Notes: generated by a model from the sequence alone, not told the origin. A DNA stretch of 50,279 bases from JBCCMQ01 sp039026235 (GCA_039026235.1 JBCCMQ010000021.1:1-50279), one strand, 5' to 3'; shown: positions 17,314 through 25,784, counted from the stretch's first letter. Made by a program: numbers and translations.

Positions 17314-17853
17314 ATGGAAAGCTCCGAGGAAGCGCTGGTGCTGGCCGCGGCAGACGGCGACCGCGCCGCCTTCGTGGCCCTTGCCGCACGCGTCTACGAC
17401 CGTCTTTTTGCGCTGGCCTTCCGCCTGACCGGCGCGCGGGCCGAGGCCGAGGATCTGACGCAGGACGTGCTGGTCGCCCTGCCCCGCAAGCTCGCCGGCT
17501 TCCGGGCCGAGGCGCGGTTTTCGACCTGGCTCTACCGCGTTGCGGTCAATGCCGCCCATGACCGTCGGCGACGGGACGTCACACGCGCCAGGGCCAACGC
17601 GGGCTGGGGCGAGGTGGAGGTGGCCCGCCGTGCCGAGGCCGCCGAGGACCGCACCCGGCAGGACTGGCTGGCCGGGGCCATGGCGGCGCTGCCGGAAGAG
17701 TTGCGCGACACCGTCGCGCTCCTGACAGATGGCGAGATGACTCAGGCCGAGGCGGCCGAGGTGCTGGGCGTCTCCCCCGGCACCGTCGCCTGGCGCATCT
17801 CAGAGGTCAAAAAACGTCTGGCCGATCTGGCCCGGCAAGAGGAAACGCTATGA
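17314..17853 (+). CDS. ECF-type RNA polymerase sigma factor
   Basis: About 179 residues with sigma region 2 (ALAFRLTGARAEAEDLTQDVL, FRAEARFSTWLYRVAVNAAHD) and region 4 (LPEELRDTVALLTDGEMTQ, then EAAEVLGVSPGTVAWRISEVKKRL). There is no region 3, and no long extension, so this is a small extracytoplasmic-function sigma factor. Three in-frame starts lie close together (GTG 17305, ATG 17308, ATG 17314). None has a clear Shine-Dalgarno sequence, so the transcript may be leaderless or weakly translated. Its stop overlaps the start of the vWA gene (ATGA), implying coupled expression. By analogy the downstream membrane protein may hold it inactive. The DNA is notably GC-rich. Confidence 0.9.
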   Translation: MESSEEALVLAAADGDRAAFVALAARVYDRLFALAFRLTGARAEAEDLTQDVLVALPRKLAGFRAEARFSTWLYRVAVNAAHDRRRRDVTRARANAGWGEVEVARRAEAAEDRTRQDWLAGAMAALPEELRDTVALLTDGEMTQAEAAEVLGVSPGTVAWRISEVKKRLADLARQEETL

Positions 17854-19823
17854 CCGATCCTTTCGACGATCTGACAAAGGCGCTGAAATCCGCCACGCCC
17901 GCGCCCGACACCGCCGCCCGCGACGCACATCTGCGGGCCGCCGACGCCGCGTTTGAAAAAAATCTCGCCCCTCACCAAGAACCCGCGCCCCAGGCGCGTC
18001 CCATCTCTGACCGCGCCGGATGGACCGCGCGGACCCGTGATGGAGTGAGAACCATGTTGACTACCCTGACCTCCCGCGGCGGCCTGGCTGCCTCGACCGC
18101 GCTTGTTGCCGTGGGCATCGTCTTTCTGACACCTGTGGGCGACCGGCTGCCCCTGCCCGGTCGCGCACCGGCCCCGGTGGAGCCCATGCCGATCATGGCC
18201 GAACCTGCCGTGCCCCCGGCACCCATCATGGAAGAGATGGACAGCGAAGCCGGTGACCGCTTCCGCGCCGCCCCGACGACGCTGGCCGAAGAGGCCCCGC
18301 TTGGCCGCACCGCCCCCGTCGCCCTCGGCAGCGCCCCGCAAGCCGGGCTGCAAAGCGCCGACGGTGCGGTGCAGGCCATCCCCCTGCCCGCCCCGATCCC
18401 CGAACCCGTGGTCCGGCCCGAAGCGGATACCGAGGCCTTTGCCAATGCCGAGGTCAACCCGGTCAAGGTGACCGCCGAAACCCCCGTCTCCACCTTCTCC
18501 GTCGATGTCGACACCGCCTCCTATGCGGTGGTGCGCTCTTCACTCATCGGCGGGCAACTCCCACCGAAAGACGCCGTTCGCGTGGAGGAAATGATCAATT
18601 ATTTCCCGTACGCCTACCCCGCGCCGGATGGCGATATGCCCTTCACGGCCAATGTTTCGGTGTTTGAGACCCCGTGGAACGCCGACACCCGCTTGATGCG
18701 CGTGGCGCTGCAGGGGGAACTGCCTGCAATCGCCGACCGCCCGGCCCTGAACCTCGTGTTCCTAATCGACACCTCCGGGTCCATGCAGGCGCCGAACAAG
18801 CTGGAACTGCTCAAACAGTCCCTGCGTCTGATGCTGCCGGAACTGCGCCCCGACGACCAGATCGCCATGGTCACCTACGCGGGTTCCGCCGGGGTTGCAC
18901 TGGAGCCGACCCCGGCCAGCGACCGCACGGCCATCCTCGGCGCGCTCGACGGGCTGACGGCGGGCGGCTCCACCGCCGGACAGGCGGGGCTGGAGGCCGC
19001 CTACCGGCTGGCGGAGGACATGCATGACGAGGGCGAGGTGGGCCGCATCCTTCTGGCCACCGACGGCGATTTCAACGTCGGGCTCTCGGATGTGGACGCG
19101 CTGAAGGACTATATCGCCGACAAGCGCGACAGCGGCACCTACCTCTCCGTGCTGGGCTTCGGGCGCGGCAACCTCGACGATGCGACGATGCAGGCGCTGG
19201 CCCAGAACGGCAACGGACAGGCGGCCTATATCGACAGCCTGAGCGAGGCGCGCAAGGCGCTGGTCGATCAGCTGACCGGCGCGCTTTTCCCCATTGCCGA
19301 AGACGTCAAGATCCAGGTGGAGTTCAACCCGGCGGCGGTCGCCGAATACCGGCTTATCGGCTATGAGACCCGCGCGCTGAAGCGCGAGGATTTCAACAAC
19401 GATCGGGTCGACGCGGGCGAGATCGGCGCAGGCCATGCGGTCACCGCACTCTATGAGGTCACCCCCGTCGGTTCCCCGGCGATCCTGAACGACCCCTTGC
19501 GGTATGCGGCCACCAACACCGACGACGTCTCAGACGAGGAAATGGCACTGCTCCGCCTGCGCTGGAAGGCGCCGGGCGCAGACGACAGCACGCTCTTCGA
19601 GCAGCCCGTCGCCAACGCGGTCGGCACACCGGACAGCGAAGCGCAGTTCGCCGCCGCCATTGCGGGTTTTGGCCAGCTCTTGCGCGGCTCGGACTATCTG
19701 GGCGACTGGGGCTGGGGCGACGCTGCCGCACTCGCCAGCGCCGCACGCGGCGAAGATTCCTTCGGTTACCGCGCCGAGGCGGTCACGCTGATCCGTCTGG
19801 CAGAAAGTCTCGCGGCGCAATAA
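17850..19823 (+). CDS. Membrane-anchored vWA (YfbK-type) protein, possible anti-sigma partner
   Basis: The 657-residue protein begins with about 75 polar, charged residues and then one hydrophobic helix near 78-95. A Pro-rich linker and a YfbK-type N-terminal domain follow (TFSVDVDTASYAVVRSSL near 213). Next is a von Willebrand A domain with an intact MIDAS site (VFLIDTSGSM near 306, with later GGSTAG and ATDGDFNVG), and last a C-terminal beta-rich domain to the end. The layout implies a cytoplasmic N-terminus and a periplasmic metal-binding adhesion domain. Its start overlaps the sigma factor stop by four bases, the usual place for an anti-sigma factor. Whether the N-terminal 75 residues bind the sigma factor is inference. 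Confidence 0.85.
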   Translation: MTDPFDDLTKALKSATPAPDTAARDAHLRAADAAFEKNLAPHQEPAPQARPISDRAGWTARTRDGVRTMLTTLTSRGGLAASTALVAVGIVFLTPVGDRLPLPGRAPAPVEPMPIMAEPAVPPAPIMEEMDSEAGDRFRAAPTTLAEEAPLGRTAPVALGSAPQAGLQSADGAVQAIPLPAPIPEPVVRPEADTEAFANAEVNPVKVTAETPVSTFSVDVDTASYAVVRSSLIGGQLPPKDAVRVEEMINYFPYAYPAPDGDMPFTANVSVFETPWNADTRLMRVALQGELPAIADRPALNLVFLIDTSGSMQAPNKLELLKQSLRLMLPELRPDDQIAMVTYAGSAGVALEPTPASDRTAILGALDGLTAGGSTAGQAGLEAAYRLAEDMHDEGEVGRILLATDGDFNVGLSDVDALKDYIADKRDSGTYLSVLGFGRGNLDDATMQALAQNGNGQAAYIDSLSEARKALVDQLTGALFPIAEDVKIQVEFNPAAVAEYRLIGYETRALKREDFNNDRVDAGEIGAGHAVTALYEVTPVGSPAILNDPLRYAATNTDDVSDEEMALLRLRWKAPGADDSTLFEQPVANAVGTPDSEAQFAAAIAGFGQLLRGSDYLGDWGWGDAAALASAARGEDSFGYRAEAVTLIRLAESLAAQ

Positions 19824-19926
19824 CGGCAGATGGGTGTTCCCGGATCGCTCGGCGGACACGCCGGGCGCGACTCTTATGGCGCACCAGCCAGCTTCTCAGC
19901 CGCTTTAACCGAAGGAAATCAGCCGG

Positions 19927-20505
19927 TTAATCGGTCCTTGGGCTCACGAGACCAAAGTGCGCGCAGATAAGCTCCGCCACCTCGGATGGCGACATATTCG
20001 TATTGTCGATCCGGAGGTAGTTTGCCTGCACAATCTCCCCTTCGTTTGAATTGAGGCGATAGTTCTCCTCGACCTCAAGAACATGCTGCTCTGACCAGTC
20101 CAAATCTCGTTTCGTGGGCTTATGCGTCAGCCGGTTCTCAGTGCGGTTTCGCCTCTGCCTTTCCGAAAGGTCCGCTTCCAGTTCCACCCAAAAGATCGGG
20201 TGCCCGGCTCGGCCAAACCTGCCAGCCAGGCCTTCGATATGTTCCCGTTCGCCGGGTTCACCGAAGGCCCAGACATAGGTAAAGATGAAACCGCCCCCGG
20301 TGTTTGCCGCGAAGGCGTCGAAAAAGACGCTTCGCAGCTGTCGTACCAGCCGCCGTCCTTCGGGGCTGTCATAACCGAAATAGGGTGCCACCATTTCAAT
20401 GGTCACGTGGTTGTGGAACAGCTTGAAGCCCAAAAGCCGCTCAAGCTCTTGACCCACGGTCATTTTCCCCACTGCCGGGGGACCTATCAGCAAAATGAGT
20501 GCCAC
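19927..20505 (-). CDS. P-loop AAA/kinase-like protein
   Basis: A 192-residue single-domain nucleotide-binding protein with a Walker A loop at the very N-terminus (LIGPPAVGKMTVGQEL). A short kinase-like fold follows, resembling shikimate/adenylate-kinase relatives, with FIFTYVWAFGEPGE in the position of the second strand and an Arg/Asn-rich lid (RQRRNRTENRLTHKPTKRD). Proteins of this type are annotated only as AAA family ATPases; the substrate is unknown. It stands alone between two gene-poor stretches and has no partner that would suggest a role. Confidence 0.75.
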   Translation of the reverse strand: MALILLIGPPAVGKMTVGQELERLLGFKLFHNHVTIEMVAPYFGYDSPEGRRLVRQLRSVFFDAFAANTGGGFIFTYVWAFGEPGEREHIEGLAGRFGRAGHPIFWVELEADLSERQRRNRTENRLTHKPTKRDLDWSEQHVLEVEENYRLNSNEGEIVQANYLRIDNTNMSPSEVAELICAHFGLVSPRTD

Positions 20506-20742
20506 AGTGGCAGCTTACTTGGTCGCGCCAGGAATGTGCAGCCAGTAAACACTGCGCCTTACCGGAAAGAACCCGGGCGAGAGCCCGCCCGCGCAATCAG
20601 GTCAATGCAGGTCAGCGAATGCATGTCGCCGCCCCGCCGAGTACCAGCCGCGCACAGGCTGCTGCAACCGCTCAAACTGCAGACTAATCGCGCGAACGCA
20701 GTCGCGCCTATGCGGACAAAGCTGTCATACCTGACAACTAGA

Positions 20743-21975
20743 TCAAGGTCGGCTTTCGATGCGTAGGAGATAGTCTTCTACGGTCTCTTCCCAAAGCGAT
20801 GGCCACCACAGAACCCAATGTCCCTTGTTGAATCCGGGAACCGTTACAACGTGTAATTCGCTTTCGGCACCCACCTCGTCAATCTGTGAGAGGTTCGCTG
20901 TGGAATGGTCTATGCTATAAAGCGGGTCATCTTCACCATAGATCGACAAAACCGTGCCGCCAAAACCTTCGACGCGGCGAAAGAGCGTCGGATTAATCTT
21001 AGGGTCACCCGGCCTCTCGCTCATCCAACCGCCGACGAAGTTGATCACCCCTGCCGTATCCTCTGGCTGATCCCCGGCTTGCATAAGCGCAACCACACCA
21101 CCACGCGAAACCCCAGAGAAAAGCACAGCCCCATTGCTCACCTCGGGGCGTTTTCGCAGGGCCGCCAAGGCTGCGTTTGCATCGATCAGTGCGCGCTCGG
21201 CTCCGGGCAACGAAAGATGGGCTTCAGTCGAATAGCCTTGAGATCGGTCTTCGGAGAAACCTTCGTCGTAAAGCCCGTCGGACCCGCCACGACCTCGACG
21301 CTGAGGGAAAGCGACGATCCATCCGTGGGCATTTAGGACATCGGCAAACCAGTCGTTTGTGAAAAACCACTCAAAGTCGCGTTCGTTTGTCCCAGAACCC
21401 GTTGATCCATGATGGACAAGCGCCAAAGGAAAAGGTCCATCGCCATCGGGAACATATAAAGCGACGGCAAGTTCGATTGCTTCGCCATCTTCCGTGAGGT
21501 CTGTCACCAGAAACTCGCGTCGATCAATTTGAAACCAGTCATCGGTCGGTGTTGCAAGGAGCGCAGATAAGTCTTGGCGTTCCAAAACAGCGAAGCGATC
21601 CCCGGTTGGGAATACGCCGCGCAACCGCCCTGTATCCGAGAGTGTGTAGCGTGCTGCAAAGCCATCGCCCGCGAAAACTAAAGTGCCGTTCTCCTCACGA
21701 GCCTTGTCGCGAAGCCAATTGCCGCTGCCGTACTGGTTACGTCCTACCGAATAGATAATGTCAAAAAGCCCATCTTTATCGACGCCTTCGACAACTAGGA
21801 TATGGCTTCGCCAAGAGTCCCATGTTCCAATCCAGACGCCTACGAACGGTGAGTTATCTGCGTCATTAATCTCGATGCCCATTGGAAGAGGTGCGTCGCC
21901 AATCAAAATCGTCTCGTCCGCACGAACCTGACCCGTGAAACAAAGGGCAATCGCAAGTGAGAAGAGAGCGCGCAT
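20743..21975 (-). CDS. Secreted alpha/beta hydrolase
   Basis: The 410-residue protein has a clear signal peptide (MRALFSLAIALCFTGQVRA). A first domain of about 130 residues is beta-rich (VGVWIGTWDSWRSHILVVEG). A dienelactone-hydrolase/prolyl-oligopeptidase-like catalytic domain follows, with oxyanion-region HHGSTGSG, nucleophile elbow FSGVSRGGVVAL, YGEDDPLY for the acid and GFNKGHWVLWW for the His. The ATG at 21975 has AAGGATG upstream; an earlier start at 22020 would spoil the signal peptide. The N-terminal domain resembles those seen in other exported serine hydrolases. Base composition is visibly more AT-rich than neighbouring blocks, suggesting acquisition. The substrate is unknown. Confidence 0.82.
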   Translation of the reverse strand: MRALFSLAIALCFTGQVRADETILIGDAPLPMGIEINDADNSPFVGVWIGTWDSWRSHILVVEGVDKDGLFDIIYSVGRNQYGSGNWLRDKAREENGTLVFAGDGFAARYTLSDTGRLRGVFPTGDRFAVLERQDLSALLATPTDDWFQIDRREFLVTDLTEDGEAIELAVALYVPDGDGPFPLALVHHGSTGSGTNERDFEWFFTNDWFADVLNAHGWIVAFPQRRGRGGSDGLYDEGFSEDRSQGYSTEAHLSLPGAERALIDANAALAALRKRPEVSNGAVLFSGVSRGGVVALMQAGDQPEDTAGVINFVGGWMSERPGDPKINPTLFRRVEGFGGTVLSIYGEDDPLYSIDHSTANLSQIDEVGAESELHVVTVPGFNKGHWVLWWPSLWEETVEDYLLRIESRP

Positions 21976-22368
21976 AACGGTCCACATCCTTAGCAGGAAA
22001 ATGTTGGTTAATTGTATCACAGCACGGACTGCGTCTTTTCGCGACGGATATCTTCTACGGCACCAAGGAAGCGTTCATTCGCCATTTCACAGCAACTTGG
22101 TTGGTTTGGGCTCAAAGCGGCCCTGCAAAGCAGGATCCATAGGACCCCGGGTCCGTGGCGCGCGTCGCCGCGGTGGAAATAGGCCGCGGTCCGGGGCCCA
22201 GGCGGGCGCGCAGCTTGCGGGGGCCGTGATCGCAGCCGCCGGTGAGCACGTGGGCGGAGCGGTCTTCAGTCGGCATCCGGGCCAGCAGTGCCTGCCGCGC
22301 GCGGACAGGACAGGGCCGGGTCCGGTCGGAAACGGTCGGCTTTGCGGGACATTTCGGACGTCAGCGTC
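21976..22368. other. Gene-free stretch
   Basis: No convincing coding region is seen. The first 100 bases are moderately AT-rich like the preceding hydrolase gene, while about 22140-22360 is sharply GC-rich. The frames open here on the plus strand have Arg/Gly/Pro-rich products typical of non-coding GC-rich DNA. The abrupt composition change just before the AT-rich gene at 22369-22971 suggests a junction, or the remains of an older gene. Confidence 0.4.
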
Positions 22369-22971
22369 TCAATCCAAATACACAAAGCCCGGAACAGTTT
22401 TTTGGACGATGGTTACGATGTCAACGAGCCCATTTTTCTGGGTTGCGGATTGGTGCAGAATTACCGGCTCACGTGCCTCACCGACGAGAACAACTCCAAC
22501 CTTTTGTGGACCACGGCCTTGATCTACGTACGCAGCTTTCAAACGGTTTTCTGCCACCAAGGCGCTTCGTATTTGGTCAAGTTCTGCAAGCGCATACTGG
22601 GGTATGATGGTGGAATGCTGGGTCCAACAACTCTCACCGCCAGGACTAAGGTCAAGTATGTTGGCGCTACGAAGTACAGACTCTTTGGGATTATACAACG
22701 GTTTAAGCAGTGTTGATGCGTAGTCTGGACGTAAATCCTTCCAATCACCTTGCAACTCAGGTGGATGGGCCAAGTAAGTCTCGCCGGTGACCTTACAAAG
22801 ACAATATCCGAATACCGTACTAAGCCAAATGTCCGCCTCAATCTGAAATGCTATCCGGTCTTCCTCGCTTATTTGGTTTACTTGCGCTTGCGCGAAAGCA
22901 GAGCAACCGACCAAAGCAAAACAAGTGGTTGAAAGAACACCAGCAAGACCCCTTAACTTACATAGAATCAT
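22369..22971 (-). CDS. Hypothetical secreted protein
   Basis: I do not recognise this family. The 200-residue product starts with a signal peptide (MILCKLRGLAGVLSTTCFALVGCSAFAQA) that could be cut after AFAQA; the VGC could alternatively be a lipobox, though it is not a good match. The mature part is mixed alpha/beta with two closely spaced cysteines (GYCLCKVTGE) and a third near the middle (GGESCWTQHS). The ATG at 22971 has GGTGGAA upstream. By eye it is the most AT-rich gene of the window, with different codon preferences (many TTG, ATA, TAT). This is a sign of recent transfer. Confidence 0.55.
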   Translation of the reverse strand: MILCKLRGLAGVLSTTCFALVGCSAFAQAQVNQISEEDRIAFQIEADIWLSTVFGYCLCKVTGETYLAHPPELQGDWKDLRPDYASTLLKPLYNPKESVLRSANILDLSPGGESCWTQHSTIIPQYALAELDQIRSALVAENRLKAAYVDQGRGPQKVGVVLVGEAREPVILHQSATQKNGLVDIVTIVQKTVPGFVYLD

Positions 22972-23138
22972 TTCGTTCCACCAAAGGAAAGCCAGCTGTT
23001 TGAGAGTATATGAGTTAAGGTAAAGTAAGAAACTGAAATTCCCGCTATGGGTGCGAAGTGGACCATCGAGGGCCCGCCAACGCAAGATCAGCGCCAGAAG
23101 GTCGTTAGCGGCACGAAGACAACGCTCTTGTCGGTCAT

Positions 23139-23627
23139 TCAGGGTTCCACCAGCATCGGCAAAATCAATCCCCATTCAGTCTCGCGGGGTGGTCCAACGG
23201 TCCGAAAGCCTAGTTTCCTGTAAGCGGCGATTGCGCGTGCGTTGTCGGGATGGGGATCGGTTGCAACAGCGGGTGCCCCGACTTCGAACAGTGCCCGAAT
23301 TCTTTTTCCGATAAAGGCCGTGCCGTGCCCGATGCCAACCATTTCAGTTGGGCCGATGAACTGGTCAATGCCCCGGGAACCCTTTGGCAAACCGGCGAAA
23401 TGATGATCGTCCCACCCGTGAACGGTGTAGTCCTGCATAAAGGCAAATGGCCGCGCAGAAAACGATACGACCCATTGAAGAACTCTCGGATCGGACAGGT
23501 CTTCCTCGTCAATGAGGTCTTCCACGTCCCACCATTCCCTTACGTGCGGGAGAAGCTGCCACGCATTCAGCAACGCAAGGTCGGCCGATGTAGCTTGTCG
23601 AAATTCGTATCGGCCGGCGCCGGTCAT
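23139..23627 (-). CDS. GNAT acetyltransferase, aminoglycoside 6'-N-acetyltransferase-like
   Basis: The 162-residue protein has the GNAT fold in the arrangement of the AAC(6') group. The N-terminus is FRQATSADLALLNAWQLLPHVREWW, then GIDQFIG, the acetyl-CoA loop around MVGIGHGTAFIGKRIRALF, and the closing TDPHPDNARAIAAYRKLGF. The combination GIDQ...G-x-G-x-G...TDP-P-N-RAI-YxKxGF is shared by AAC(6')-I enzymes, which acetylate aminoglycosides, and by close relatives with other amine substrates. Chromosomal copies without resistance-gene context often do not give resistance, so the name should be read as a family label. It lies next to an AT-rich orphan gene. Confidence 0.78.
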   Translation of the reverse strand: MTGAGRYEFRQATSADLALLNAWQLLPHVREWWDVEDLIDEEDLSDPRVLQWVVSFSARPFAFMQDYTVHGWDDHHFAGLPKGSRGIDQFIGPTEMVGIGHGTAFIGKRIRALFEVGAPAVATDPHPDNARAIAAYRKLGFRTVGPPRETEWGLILPMLVEP

Positions 23628-23781
23628 TTCGCCATCCTACCATACGACTTGGAGGCCGGTATCGGCTCCCAAAGGATGTTCCAGGATTCCGAGATCGCTG
23701 GATAGCCTCAAATCACGCTGCTCCAGCCGTCACATCCCACCTTATCTAACGTGTCAAAACAACGTGCAGAAAAACAGAAAA

Positions 23782-23805
23782 CACCCCGGCCATACAGGCC
23801 AGGGT
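23782..23805 (-). terminator. Rho-independent terminator of the hsp20 gene
   Basis: Read on the minus strand, CACCC-T-GGCC pairs with GGCC-G-GGGTG around a five-base loop and is followed by TTTTCTGTTTTT. This is a strong intrinsic terminator located about 75 bases after the hsp20 stop. Confidence 0.8.
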
Positions 23806-23877
23806 GCTTCCGTTTCGGTTCGGTCAGGCGTTGCGCGCCGAAGCCAACAGGCGCCGCAGGCGCAACCAGAGTTGCTT

Positions 23878-24333
23878 TCAGGCCTCGATCGTCTGGGAGG
23901 TCGGCGTGCTGGCGTTTGCAATTTCGATCCGGCGAGGTTTCAGCGCTTCGGGTACTTCACGCACGAGTTCGATGTGAAGCATGCCATCCTCATGGGTGGC
24001 GCCGGTCACACGCACGTGGTCGGCCAGATGGAAACGGCGCTCAAACGCGCGGGTCGCGATGCCGCGATGCAGGTATTTCGCATCGGCTTTGCCGTCGCCC
24101 TTGCGGGCAGACACGACGAGCGCGTTTTCGCGGACCTCGACGTTCAGATCGCTTCCGGAAAATCCGGCAACGGCAATCGAGATGCGATAGGCATCATCGG
24201 CTGTTTTTTCGATGTTGTAGGGGGGGTATGTCGGCTGTGAGACATCGTTCGTCAGAACGCGGTCCATAAGATCGGCAATTTGGTCAAAACCAACGGTGGC
24301 ACGATAAAGGGGTGCCAAATCAAAGCTTCGCAT
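23878..24333 (-). CDS. Small heat shock protein Hsp20 (IbpA-like)
   Basis: This ATP-independent holdase binds unfolding proteins in the cytoplasm. The 151-residue product has the IbpA-type N-terminus (MRSFDLAPLYRATVGFDQI), an alpha-crystallin domain starting at YPPYNIEKTADDAYRISIAVAGF and ending with the MLHIELVREVPE strand, and the C-terminal I-x-I anchor (RRIEIAN). GGAGG lies upstream of the ATG. A heat-shock-type promoter is visible about 100 bases upstream, and a strong terminator follows. The roughly 80-base leader could fold into a thermosensor of the ROSE type, but I cannot identify one by eye. It is divergent from an Hsp70-like gene. Confidence 0.93.
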   Translation of the reverse strand: MRSFDLAPLYRATVGFDQIADLMDRVLTNDVSQPTYPPYNIEKTADDAYRISIAVAGFSGSDLNVEVRENALVVSARKGDGKADAKYLHRGIATRAFERRFHLADHVRVTGATHEDGMLHIELVREVPEALKPRRIEIANASTPTSQTIEA

Positions 24334-24423
24334 AGGTCATCCTCCATTGAGCGATAACATTTGGGCCATCCCTGATGGGACTGGCGGTTGAGGTTGCGGA
24401 CCCGGTTCCGGCGCCCGCAGACC

Positions 24424-24455
24424 GTATTTGGGAAGCGCGCATCCACCCTTCAAGG
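24424..24455 (-). promoter_or_regulatory. Candidate RpoH (sigma-32) promoter for hsp20
   Basis: On the minus strand CCTTGAA (24455-24449) is followed after about 16 bases by CCCAAATAC (24432-24424). This resembles the alphaproteobacterial heat-shock consensus CTTG - N17 - CyTAT-T. Transcription would start about 80-85 bases before the hsp20 ATG. The match is visual only. Confidence 0.45.
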
Positions 24456-24518
24456 GTCTGCCATTGCACAATGATGGATTGTTGTCTAAGCCGCGCCCTT
24501 CTTTCCCCGAGGTTCCCC

Positions 24519-25784
24519 ATGTCGATGAATACGCTGGCCGTCGACTTCGGCACATCGAATTCCGCTGCGGCGACGGCAGAGGGCAATGAGGTGCGCCGGC
24601 TGGCCATTGAGAGCCATGCCGAAACCCTGCCAACCGCTGTCTTTTTCCCCGTCGACGGCGGGCAGATGCAGATCGGCACCCGCGCATCCCATGCGCTGAC
24701 AGGTGGTGAGGCCGGGCGCTATATGCGCGCCCTGAAAACCGTGCTTGGCCTGCCGGTTTTTCACGAAAAGCATCTGCTTGGTGGCCGCCGCCGCACACTC
24801 GCCGAGGTGGTGACCGCGTTCCTGGCCGAAGTGAAACATCGGGCCGAGGCGGCGAAAGGCACTACATTCGGCCGCGTTCTTTCGGGACGGCCGGTTCACT
24901 TTCACAGCACCGACCCAGCCAAGGACGTCCAGGCCGAGGCAGATCTGCGGGCGTGCTACGAAGCGGCCGGTTTCGAACAGGTCGCGTTCCTGGCCGAACC
25001 CGAAGCGGCGGCCTTTGCTGTCCACGGAATCGGTGGGGCGCAAGGCCTTGGATTGGTGGTCGACATCGGGGGCGGCACATCGGATTTCTCGGTCTTTTCC
25101 GTCGATGCCGGGTCCCCTCGCATTCTGGCAAGCCACGGCGCCCGCCTGGGCGGGACCGACTTTGACCGGCTTGTGTCGCTGAGCCACGTCATGCCAGCCC
25201 TGGGGCTTGGAGGAAGACTGCGGGCTGAATTCGGCACTCAGCTTCTGCCGGTACCGCGGGCGCCCTATGTCGACCTGTCGACATGGGCCAAGATCCCGTT
25301 TCTCTATACCGCGGAAACCCGGCGTCGCGTGGCGCGTATGGTACGGGTGGCAGAGCGGCCCGAAACGATACGACGGCTGGCTGCCGCCATCGAACTCGAA
25401 CTGGGCCACGACATTGCATTTGCGGTCGAGCGAGGAAAAATCTCGGCCAATGGCGGAGAGGAAGACGCAACCAAGGCGACCGAGGTTAGACTGGATTTCA
25501 TCGAACCCGGCCTGTCGGCACCTGTCAGCTCGGCCAGTCTAGATGCCGCGCTGACCGACCAGCGACATGCGCTGCGGCAGGCGGCTGCCGAAACGCTCAC
25601 ACTCGCGGATATATCCCCCGGTCAGGTCGGGCGCGTGGTGCTGGTCGGGGGCTCAAGCCTGATGCGTCTCGTCACCCAAGAAATGCTAACCTTGTGTCCT
25701 GGCGCCGGGATACTCCATTCCGAAGCATTTACCGCGGTTGTGGACGGTCTGGCCCGGGCCAGCATGAAACATCGGGCAGACTAG
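24519..25784 (+). CDS. Hsp70-like ATPase (YegD type, no substrate-binding domain)
   Basis: The 421-residue protein is an actin/Hsp70-fold ATPase. It shows the phosphate-1 motif LAVDFGTSNSAAA at the N-terminus, phosphate-2 VVDIGGGTSDFSVFSV near the middle and the adenosine motif VVLVGGSSLMR near the end. It stops right after the nucleotide-binding domain, so it lacks the peptide-binding domain of DnaK and corresponds to the YegD class of chaperone-like proteins. The ATG at 24519 is chosen because the family starts there; GAGG lies nearby but is weak. It is divergent from hsp20. Its stop codon shares CTAG (25781-25784) with the stop of the convergent protease gene. Confidence 0.88.
   Translation: MSMNTLAVDFGTSNSAAATAEGNEVRRLAIESHAETLPTAVFFPVDGGQMQIGTRASHALTGGEAGRYMRALKTVLGLPVFHEKHLLGGRRRTLAEVVTAFLAEVKHRAEAAKGTTFGRVLSGRPVHFHSTDPAKDVQAEADLRACYEAAGFEQVAFLAEPEAAAFAVHGIGGAQGLGLVVDIGGGTSDFSVFSVDAGSPRILASHGARLGGTDFDRLVSLSHVMPALGLGGRLRAEFGTQLLPVPRAPYVDLSTWAKIPFLYTAETRRRVARMVRVAERPETIRRLAAAIELELGHDIAFAVERGKISANGGEEDATKATEVRLDFIEPGLSAPVSSASLDAALTDQRHALRQAAAETLTLADISPGQVGRVVLVGGSSLMRLVTQEMLTLCPGAGILHSEAFTAVVDGLARASMKHRAD

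Noticed and set aside
17850..19823. Pure housekeeping YfbK-like protein unrelated to the sigma factor
   Set aside because: The four-base overlap with the sigma gene makes functional linkage more likely, though it is not proven.
21935..22522. 195-codon plus-strand frame
   Set aside because: It overlaps the ends of two better genes on the other strand and its product is low-complexity Arg/Gly-rich.
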